Shown here piece after piece: positions 38,871 through 49,103 of a DNA stretch of 64,000 bases. The position numbers and the translations under genes were made by a program. The stretch spans positions 2,815,001-2,879,000 of the forward strand of contig NC_066609.1 in NCBI RefSeq assembly GCF_905475345.1, written 5' to 3'. The stretch is from Vespula vulgaris (lineage: Eukaryota; Arthropoda; Insecta; Hymenoptera; Vespidae). The notes beneath the pieces were generated by a model, which made no database searches, was not told the DNA's origin, and saw nothing but the letters and a program-made list of their open reading frames with translations. Positions within the stretch are counted from its first letter, which is position 1; every line of letters begins with the position of its first letter.

Positions 38871-41606
38871 TTATGAAGCTGATTGTATAGGAATAATTTT
38901 CACTTTGCAAGATTTATTATTTTCAGGAAATTGACGCAAAGCGTCTTCTAGTGTGTAACAAATATGACACAAACATTTTTCATTTTCAAACGATGGGTTG
39001 TAAGTTTTCGTATCAACAATACTATTATTATCTTCAATATTTTCTTCAGTAACATAATCATCTTTTGTCTTTAAACAAAAGCATGAATTATTAATTGTAT
39101 CGGTAGCGAAGTTATCGACCTCCTCGGTTGATTTTTTCGTCAATTTTTCTAAGACAGACATAGGACAGGTATCCCGAATACAGAAGGTACTCTTCAAAAT
39201 TTGCAGTACCTTCATAGTTTGCAAAGTTAATTTGTTGTTTTTATTGGTCTCACTCAAGGAACCTTAAGAAGATTATTTTTTACTTTAATAATTATTAAAA
39301 AAAATATATATATAATATATTAATTTATATATTACAAAATGATTTTTTTTACTTTGAGAAGACCATGGTATAGTCAAAGCAGCATCAATTGCACGAGTCC
39401 ATCCATCAAGAGAATCTTTTTAAACGATAACAAGTAAATATCTTTTTTCTATATAATATACTATACTTCGCATACATTTAAAAACAACATTCACTTTACC
39501 TGTAAGATTTATTTTTTCTTTTGGCTGTAGAACCACATCGATTGTTGTGACTGATTCTGAACTGGAATCATCCGAAATTGAAGTCTTACATATCGTTGTT
39601 CTTTCTTCGGTAATACTACTTGAAGATCCTTCATCAGTTTCTATCTTAAAAGAACTACTGACAACCTGACATGGTCTACTACTATAAGCTAAAAGTATAT
39701 CCTGTGTACGCAACGTTCGTATGTCTTCATCTTTTTTCATGCATGCATAACACTTTGAACCTTTCAAGCAAATACAGCTGAAACTTTTCTTAAGATCTTC
39801 AAGTTTTGTTATTTCGTGTATACCCGATATACTGGTTTGTGTAAAGACTGTATCTGTTTCCTTTTTCATCATCAATTTTGCTATCTTTTCTCTTCTTTGA
39901 TTTAAGATCTGCTCGATTAACTTATCTAAATTATTAAAAGAACTCTTTTTTTATACGAGTTAAACAAATCAAAAAAATTACTTGCTAGAATTCTAATGAT
40001 CACTTTTAATTAATAATGATAATTCTCTCTCTCTCTCTATATATATATAAAATGTAAAAACTAACCATGTGATTGACTTCGTATTTTCTCTATTTTAGAA
40101 CCAATGTACGATGATTTTTTAACTACGTCTCGAAGAATAGCCGTACTGACAATATACGCATTTTTATAGATAGCTTCACAAACTGATTCTAGCAGGTCAT
40201 CGATAAGTGCTAATACTACAATCGATGATTCCAATGAATCAACGACAACTGGTAATTGTAATTTACGTAAAACCTCTTCTTTCTTTTCGTCTACCGTATA
40301 AGTAGCTACAGTTTGAGCATCTTGATCTTTTGGAGGGTATCTCACTATTTCACCACATTTTTCAATGATCTCATCAAGAATATATTGAGTTAATACCACA
40401 GACTCAACAGCCTTGTCCAAACACTCTTCCAAAATTTCATTTATCAAGTTTTTATTAGCCTGATAATCTGAAAGTAATTCAGTATTAGAGCTTTTAGGTT
40501 GGCAAGTTAGCTCAGTTTGCGTTTCGTTGTCGATTACAATGTTATTCGTGGTTGCATTGTATTTTATCAAGGTCTGAGTAAAGTTTTCAGTCGTAATCGG
40601 ATGTAAAAGAGTCGTAGGATCTAAAATCCAGAAAACACGTTCTTGTAGATAGTAGAGAATATCGGATATCAAGCTATTCAGCTCAGTTTGTAAATAATCT
40701 TCTTCATCCCATACAAAACGTATATTTTTTATTTCTTCTTCGTCTTCTTCTCCTTCTTCTTCTCTTTTTTCTTCTCCTTCTTCTTCTCCTTCTTCTTCTC
40801 CTTCTCCTTCTTCTTCTTTTTCTTCTTTTGTAACGTCGATTTTTAATATTTCTGTGGTAATTTGTAGGCTTATATCTCGATCAATTGTGAGTATTGTTTG
40901 TGTTTGACGAGTATTTTTTATCTCAGGCATTAGATCGTCTCTCATAGATGCTAATAAATATTTCTTCAATTATGTATATATTTTCTTTAAATGTTCATTG
41001 CTTTATTATATTAGGTTGATTAATAAATAATTCAAATAATAATAATAATAACAACAAACTATTATTTATTATAATACTTATTTATTAAAATATTAATAAG
41101 TTACTGTAAATATAAAAACATTATAGTAAAACTTCACTTATTTTATAATCAACCCAATAAAAATTAAAATCAAATTCAAAAAATCCAAAGGAAGATTTAT
41201 ATTAATATTTAAAATAATTTTATATATAAAACTAATAGTAAAAAAAAATCTTACTCATAATATCTTTATAATATTTCATAGGAGGACATGGCGGACTCAT
41301 ATACAACGTCTGCGAAATTTGATCTTTGTATTCAATTGGAATGTCAACGACCGATATGCCTTGTAAAAATGTTTGAACTTCGATATGTCTAATATTTTCA
41401 TCCTCTAATTCGTTAAAATCCACGAGATATTTTGGAGTGAGGGGTCGTCTATAAAGAAAACTATTAGTATCTAGATCCAAGGAAGTATTCACGTCTGCGG
41501 ACACCAAGATCTTTGATTTGACTTCTCTCAGTACAGGATCATCCTCCGGCGTTATCGTTAACAACGTTTGAGCCCATGTATCTTCTTCTTGTTTTTCTCG
41601 GGACAT
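38871..41606 (-). CDS. Uncharacterised 705-residue protein with ten xQT motifs, four of them TQT
   Basis: Coding exons: 41,606-41,255; 40,950-40,066; 39,925-39,500; 39,415-39,353; 39,262-38,871. Introns are all phase 1 and the total is exactly 706 codons from ATG to TAA. I do not recognise a domain. Visible features are an almost purely Glu/Gly acidic run at about residues 159-190, a helical middle region and a Ser/Cys-rich C-terminal half. Ten xQT tripeptides are spread through the protein: AQT12-14, VQT77-79, SQT98-100, TQT134-136 (as RQTQT), LQT204-206, TQT242-244, TQT261-263, AQT329-331, TQT441-443, LQT589-591. TQT is the anchor of dynein light chain LC8-binding sites, and multivalent LC8 scaffolds carry spaced series of them. 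A role as an LC8-bound scaffold (centrosome, cilium or motor) is inference. Confidence 0.75.
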
Positions 41607-42096
41607 CTATGTTAGTTAAATTACATATATATTATATATACACACATACCTACATACACACATATATATAATATATAATGTATAGATGTAATTTTTTCTT
41701 TTCGACGTTACTTTCTTAGGTAGATTATCTTTTTTTGTATCATCTAACAATATCTCCCTATACTATAATGAAATCTTCTGAAAATTATACAATTTTCTTT
41801 CAAGTATGAATTTTCAACGAAAATTTAAACATCGTTTGTTACATCTTAAGGGGTTAAGATAAAAGTATACACATAAATTTGATTATACCTCTCCATTGGT
41901 ATTGGTACATACGTATACTGATTTTTCATTGGATATATAATGATAAATGCAATATTTTATTACATATATATATATATACTGACGAATAGGTTTTTATTAT
42001 CGATATAATACAAATTCCTTTTTTTATACATGTATTTCATTCATTTGTATATGTATTTATACATATATATGAATATGTATAGTAATGCAATTAAAG
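41607..42096. other. Short noncoding gap between two minus-strand genes
   Basis: Contains the 5' end of the 705-residue gene and the 3' UTR of the alpha-mannosidase gene. TTTATT at 41,991-41,996 reads AATAAA on the minus strand, about 100 bases beyond the alpha-mannosidase stop, and is the likely polyadenylation signal. Confidence 0.55.
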
Positions 42097-43497
42097 CTAA
42101 TGATATGATACTTCTAAGATGAACGTACGTATTTCCATCGGTTTTAAATGTACATTGATTGCTTCTTTTTGAATTCTGATAGGTATGAAAATCTCTTCGC
42201 TATTGCTTAGAATATCATTTATTTCTGGATTCCACTTCAAACGATTGCTATCTTTTAACCATTGATTTGCACCTAATGTTGTTTCTTTTATCGACGTTAT
42301 CGTGAATGATGTAAATAAGTCCTAAGCAGGATTACAAAGGATTATTTGAAATTTAATCTCGACAAGATTATTTAAGTCAAAAACTTATTTTCAATATTAA
42401 TACTTACTTTAATATCAATGTCTACAGGTACAGAAAATTCCTTAGATTCACCAACTTCGAATATGTGTTCAAGTCGTAATAGGATAGTTCCATTTTTCCA
42501 AGGTTCTAATGTGAGAATATGAACGTTCGGTGGCAAGTTTTTGGACAGTCCTGATTTCTATAAAATGATAATAAATATGACTTTTCTCTTAAAAATAAAT
42601 AAGGATAATTAAACTATTACCAAAAAAAAAAAAAAAGGAAAAAATAGCAACGTACTTCTGTTGGCATTATATCAGCGTTACGCCAATGATCAATATTTGT
42701 TTTAGAGGGAATCGTAATGAAGATCGATGGACGAAGTGCTAAGTTTAATGGTATCTCTTTCTCTTTTATGGAAAAAGAATCGAGATTGTTTGTATTGCTA
42801 AGATAGATACAATGTGTACCACGTACGACCAGACCTGTATTGTAGGCCATTTCGTTTAAAGCTTCTTCGACACCGAATGCATCATCCTTTAATAATCTTC
42901 TATGAAGCTATATTACAAGGGTACAGTTTATGTTAATAAACTAGTAATATTATAATTTTTAAATTTATAAAATTTGTTTTTTGTTTACCATTAATTCCAA
43001 TTCTCCATTTTTCATGCTGGTACCTCCTTGGGAACGATCAGTAAAGATAGAGAACTTTATTGGCTTTATTTTATCCTTCAAAGAGATTTTCGTCGTGACA
43101 GGATAATAATTTCCAGATATAGGTTCATGCAACTTTAAATTCCAAGTAGGTCTGTAATTTCTCTTACGTTTTAACATCTCTCGACCGTTACTATCCGTAT
43201 AAAATTCATCCCCAGATATTAGATAACTCGAATATTTCGTCACTATTTCTTTACCAATTTTGTCACTGTGATAATATAAAATAATGTTATTAAAAGATTA
43301 TGTTATATAGATAAAATAATTATTACGTATATATAATAATTTTTTTACTCGACAGGAATAGGACCAATAAGCCATTCGAATTCCATACGATTATCTTCTT
43401 TATAAACTCTGACAACTTGGCTGATCCATTGATTGAATGTTTGATGAATTTCTTCTACGAGATGACCTGAAACGAATATTCAAAGTTAGTTTGAACT

Positions 43498-43554
<57 letters not shown>

Positions 43555-46500
43555 TTTTTCATATATTTGTGCACGTATGTATGATGGTTATCTATCTTTA
43601 GGAGTTTATTAGTTGCCCATTCATTTTCAAGTGAACTCTTCATACGATTTACCTTTAATGACAGAGTATTTTCCTTCGTATGGTAAATTAAAGGTGGATG
43701 ATGTCCTAGGTCTAAAGATATAAGCACCGGATGATCGATTTTCAAATACTTTGTTATTACCTTCTGCTGATTCATAATAATGAAAAGACTGAACAAAGAC
43801 TACTTCCTTGTCATGCTTATTTTGAAAAACTATTTGACCAGATTCGTCAACGGTTATCGTATAAAGCTAAAATTCAACGATCAATGAAATAGTTAGAGAT
43901 TATTTAAAAATGTTAGTAAAAAATGCCTAACACAAATGTGAATATTTTTTTGACTTACATCTCCTTCTATGGAGTTTGTAGGTTCAATAAATGTTTCTTC
44001 TGTATCAGGTTTTGCACTTATTGTATAACGTTTGTAACCTAATGCTGGTAAATCAATAGCACGGAACAATAATTCTTTCGTTGCTTTACTTTTTCTTCCA
44101 GGTATTTGTTGTACTCTATCATGTATTGGTATTATTTGAGAGATGATCTTGAGATTCTCTATATAGTTAATTCAGAAGAACATGGATCATTCTAGTTATC
44201 GTTAAAGTCATTATTATAAAAAATATTGTACCTTTCGTATCCCAGACATCGTAGGAATTTCCTCGTACTGGAAGACGAATATAAGAAGAAATTCGTCGAC
44301 TCAAAGGATTGTATACTGTTACAACGAAATTTGCATTATCTTCGGTATATGCACAAGCACTGATGTTTAATTCCAAACAAGAGTGCATTTGGAAGTCGTC
44401 ATTGGAATTATTTATCTTATTGGCCCAATGACTGTTAAAAAAAGAAAAAAATTATACTTGTGAAATAGAGATAGAATGTCAAAAAAAAAAAAAATATTTT
44501 GTTTGTGTAATAATGAAATAGTGATGATCGTTATTACTAAAGAGATTTAGCAGCCATTTTTTCGTTATTGAATATGTTCTCGTATAACAAACGAGAATAA
44601 TCACTTGCAACCAATTGTTTCTCTGTTCCAGTAACTGCATCATGATGTTGCATGACTCCCATAGCTTCACGGAAATGCTCTAATTCTTCCTCGTTTTCCT
44701 TCGAATTCGCCAAAACGGATAATTGTTTACTCACCTGTAAAATCAAAAATGTAATTGGTACGTATTCGAAATTGATACGATAATTATTTTATAGATACTT
44801 TAGAGAGATTAAACGGGAATTGCAAAGCTTTACTTGTAACAAATTGTTTCCCATTCTTTCGAAATACTTTATCGTTGGCCTTGAAGTAAAATATCCTGTC
44901 CAATAAGCATGAGGATCGCTTGCATAAGGAAAGAAATCATCAGATTTCGTTGGCCAAATAATATTTGCATCGTGTAACGCTTTCAAATAACAAGATGGTG
45001 TAGAGTAAAATAGGTTCACCGTTGATCCATTTAATTTGTTTCCATATCTACGATAAATGGATAAATAATTTCAATATTTTATTATATGAAAATATATAAT
45101 TTAATCTTGAAAAATATAATGTTAAATTATAAATAAGTTTTGTTGCATGTAAGAGGGTCATTTAGCCCGATTACATGTTTATTTTAATATTATCAAAACT
45201 TATTCCTAACTTAACCAAATATTATTGGATCATATTATTACATGTAATATAATGATTAGATGTCTTTACCTTTTATTTTATTTGTAATAATTTTTTGTTA
45301 CGGTATCAACGCGGTAATATAAGAATATAATTCTTTCTATTTGCTTCGAGTAAAACTTACTTGATTAATTTATCTAAATTGGCAAACCACATTTCCGCCT
45401 GCTGATAGTTAAAGTCATCTCCCATAGTGACGATAAGATTATTAGTTTTGTAAGATCTTGCTTGAATTTGTATATACGCCAAAAATAACTCCACCTGTTA
45501 ACGGCCCATGAATATTTACTTACCACATGTCAGAGGTCAGTAGTCCATTTCTTTAATGTATGTCCATGCACAACGATCTTACTAATAATTTTAACTAATA
45601 CGTTCAAAATGTGAACTTATAGTATTAATGAAAAAATCATTTGCTTTTAGCTTTTGATATGATTATTAGACTGATTGTTCCTAACATTGTTACTAATGCT
45701 GCTGCGAATCAAACAATATTCTAATATATTTTCATGTCCAAACAAATATATAAGTGACGATAATAAAACGACTAAGGGAAGTTAATTGTTAATAGCAGTA
45801 GTAAAAGCAAATAAATTTTGTCGATATTATTCAAACGCGTACGCATACGTATCATACACATATATTGGCACAAGTTAAATTTGCGATTAGTGAAATCGAA
45901 ACGTTAATACCTTATCAATTTGTCCAGATTCGTAAAGTACATTTCCGCCTGTTGATAAGTGAAATCTCCTCCCATCGTCAATATTATGTTATTTGTACGG
46001 AAATGTTCGGCCTGCTCTTTCGCATATACTAGAAAATCATCTATCTGATAAAAAAGAAAAAAAGAAGTACATTGTTATATTCAAGTAAAGTAAAATATGC
46101 AATAAGAAGAAAATATTACAATTTTTCATATCGATCTCGCAGCAGCATTAAATACGTTAGAAATGTAAATAATCCAATTATATTCAATTTATATATATAA
46201 AAATATAAATTTTTCAGAAAATTATAAGGCTAAATTTGATAATAATCGATAGATTTCAATATTATTTCCATTTCTAATCTTCGTTTCGTTAGTTAGTACA
46301 ATGCTCCAACAGTTTTAATGCAACGAAGAAAATTTATAAAATGAACTTTCTTACGAGAATTATATGAAATATAGATAATTATGTACTTTTGTATGAACGT
46401 TATAATCTGGGCTATCAGGATCATCTATCACTGGTTCATCGTTACATAATACGTCAAAGCAAAAGCCAGGCGGTGGACTATAAGTGTTAAACATTGCAGC

Positions 46501-47810
46501 AGTAAATAAGTTGGCACGATCACCTAAATAATAACAAAAATATACAATAATTCACAGCAAGTAATGTCTAAAAAAATTTTTCTTAAGATACGTCTGCAGT
46601 TCTAAAGATAAAAAAGAAACTTGAACGTAATTTTTTTGATTATTTTCAAGGTTATTAGAAAATCTTTACCAAGACTAGGACTAGCCTTCCAGATAAACTC
46701 CATACTCTTGTCTTTCAAACGTTGTGCCTTGTCCTGATAATCCAAACGACCAAATAACATACCATCGAATCCCATTTGCGCGAATAAAGATGCCTGTTCT
46801 CGCGAATGTCCGAAAGGATCAATTTGCCAGCCTATATGTGGTCTAGCACAATTACCGAAAGTATCATTCAACCTCCTGCATGTTGAATAACGTTTACATT
46901 AAAAAGAAAAAAGGACTTTTTATCGCCTAATGTTAATTAATTTAAACTTTACTAATCGGTTTTTCTCTTTCTTTCTTTTTTTGTTTACCTAAATCCCCAA
47001 GTAAACTGATCGATAATAGAATGATAATGAGTGACAGCTTCATCATTCATACTCCAAGCGCCACCAATGATCTCTAATCTTCCTTCGTTTATCAACATCT
47101 TTACATTGTCTCTTACATTCTCGTTTTGTCTTAACCACCATTTCCAAAAGAATGCAGTTTCAACATATATGAATCTATTGTCAAATTTCCTTTATTAGAA
47201 TACATATCTACATTATTAGTAGGATATTATTCGTACTTGATAAAATTTTTTACCTTCTATCGCGGTCTTTTAGTAATGCTTCGATTGCACTATCAAGTAT
47301 ATATTGAACACCGGCTTTCTGTATTTTAGATCGACCTTGATAATAAATGAAAAGTTTAATAGAAAGTATAACAGCGGTTGATCAGCAATAGTACTTACTT
47401 CCAAAGTAATACTGATCGACGGTTTTCAACCAGCCTACGTCATCATGTGAATGAGGAACCAAATGTATATTTAATTTATCTGGTTGAATGACTGGGCATG
47501 ACTAGATAAAAAAAGCAAAAAAAAACATCTTAACTATATTCAGGTTCCTGATAATAAATAAGAAACATAATGAATTTATACAAATTGGTTAAGAAATAAA
47601 AACAAATGAAATAGTAATCATTCATGAGCAAAAAAAAGAAATTTTTGTAAATTGATCACTCTACGTAAAATTGAATTCTCTACGTACTTGGTATCCACAA
47701 GTTTGCTTCTCCTCCAGTAACTGTCTTGATATATAAAAAGCTTCTGTGATAAAACATAATTGACACAAGGCTAATAAATGTAAGAACAGTAGCGAGACGT
47801 TTCCCGACAT
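42097..47810 (-). CDS. LManII: Lysosomal alpha-mannosidase (glycoside hydrolase family 38), 1005 residues, with duplicated exon 7
   Basis: Zinc-dependent lysosomal enzyme that removes alpha-linked mannose during N-glycan breakdown. Coding exons: 47,810-47,688; 47,501-47,399; 47,335-47,254; 47,174-46,989; 46,875-46,670; 46,523-46,387; exon 7 (46,044-45,911 or 45,494-45,361); 45,047-44,834; 44,734-44,538; 44,431-44,232; 44,158-43,959; 43,866-43,653; 43,466-43,349; 43,265-42,989; 42,907-42,656; 42,557-42,408; 42,321-42,097. With either exon 7 the total is exactly 1,006 codons. The start at 47,810 gives a signal peptide (hydrophobic [15 protein letters not shown]). GH38 motifs: [18 protein letters not shown] (zinc ligands H60, D62), [11 protein letters not shown] (nucleophile D184), MGxDF (presumed acid/base D306), QHHDAVTGT (425-427 HHD, zinc) and SGAYIFRP. 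Length matches lysosomal rather than Golgi enzymes. Motif roles are family knowledge. Confidence 0.95.
43504..43559. repeat. (AT)n followed by a poly(T) tract in an alpha-mannosidase intron
   Basis: About 35 bp of AT dinucleotides, then about 21 T residues. Read on the coding (minus) strand this is poly(A) then (AT)n, about 90 bp before the exon boundary at 43,653. Confidence 0.9.
45361..45494 (-). other. Alpha-mannosidase exon 7, downstream copy (7A)
   Basis: Acceptor TTAACAG, 134 nt, donor GTAAGT. It starts at phase 0 and leaves two bases, exactly as copy 7B does. The encoded 44 residues start [10 protein letters not shown] and contain [15 protein letters not shown] and NLDKLI. They align with 7B without gaps, 27 of 44 identical, and keep the presumed catalytic Asp. 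Including both copies would add 268 nt and shift the frame. Confidence 0.85.
45911..46044 (-). other. Alpha-mannosidase exon 7, upstream copy (7B)
   Basis: Acceptor TTATCAG, 134 nt, donor GTATTA. The segment starts [19 protein letters not shown] and contains [15 protein letters not shown] and NLDKLIR. Its first half is closer to the mammalian enzyme (Q..H.RTN) than that of 7A, so I take it as the ancestral-like form. The donor is weaker than that of 7A. Confidence 0.85.
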
Positions 47811-48687
47811 GGCGAGTGACTCGCTGGATGATCCCGAACAAAACTAACGAGATAATGCGTTGGTTATATTTATATCTGTCTCTTTGAATTACGACTGACC
47901 GTTGCAATCTCGAGGTGAACAGAGAGATAAAAAGAAAAGTAGAAGGAGAAAGAATATGATGACTATATGGTGACGTTTCGTTTATTTCTAAATCTATTTT
48001 ACGAATTTAATTCATTAGTTTAATAGTTTTGTATGCGTGTGCATCTGTGTGTGATCGCTAAACGCAGACTAAATAATTTTAACTAATACAATTTTTTTAT
48101 GTAATCAAACAAATATCAAATAGAAAATTTTGAGTGTTATTTTGAGAGATTATATCGTATTTAAACTCCAAAGTCAGAATTTGACTTTCGTTGTTATATT
48201 TTAATAGATAAGATTTATTGATATTTCGTGAGGATAAACTATCAATCTATTTTCTTTGATGATTCACTCGTCACTTAAAAAATATGATAATAAAGAGAAA
48301 AGAAGGATTTGATATGATTATAATTGATAAATGAATTTTATCTGTGATATCTAGTAATTTATTGCACATTGTAAATAAGTTGATAAAATAAATGAAATAA
48401 TCAGAACCTGTGGAAGAGAAACAAACATAATAATACTCTTATTGCAGATAAACGACAATTAATTATAGTATATATATATGATCATTTTTTTACTTAATAA
48501 TCAGGTCAACATGAAGGAAATAGAAACATAGATATCATAGATATCTTGGAAGATATAAAAGAGTCAAACAGATTTATGAAAACAACATTTATTCGCATGA
48601 TATAATAAAGAAAACTATGCAATAATGTAACACTGTCAAAAGCATAATAAGCATAAATAATGTAACTGTCTTAATAAAAGGAGAGGT

Positions 48688-48738
<51 letters not shown>

Positions 48739-49103
48739 TATACATATATATCAAGCAAAACAAAGCTGTGGCAATATAAATCGAATTGCAAAAAAAATAG
48801 GAATTTTAATCTCCTTTTCAATCAATATAGATTTAATGTAATATGTAAGATTTCATTGAGCTATAGCAAAATACACTGGATCCACAATCCATAAGGAACA
48901 AAGTCAAATTATCTTTTTCTCTTTTCTTCATTCTCGATATTTCCACAGAACGGTTTTTATGATCGCTTTGTATACTGAAAGAAAATGTTTTCTTTTATTA
49001 TATTTTACAGAAAGAAAAAAAAATGATTTAAAATTACAAATATACCATGATAGTTATATCATTCAGTTGTCAGAGCAAAAAGTAACAGATATTGTATAAA
49101 TAT
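47811..49103. other. AT-rich intergenic sequence between the alpha-mannosidase start and the next minus-strand gene
   Basis: Holds the promoter and 5' UTR of alpha-mannosidase (no TATA box or CLEAR-type GTCACGTGAC seen) and the 3' UTR of the gene ending at 49,104. TTTATT at 48,588-48,593 is a possible minus-strand polyadenylation signal. Confidence 0.45.
48691..48750. repeat. (TA)n microsatellite
   Basis: TA dinucleotides with two TACATA interruptions near its right end. Confidence 0.95.

Noticed and set aside
45361..46044. Exon 7 duplication as an assembly artefact
   Set aside because: The two copies differ at many positions (27 of 44 residues identical) and their flanking introns are unrelated, so this is an old duplication and not an assembly error.
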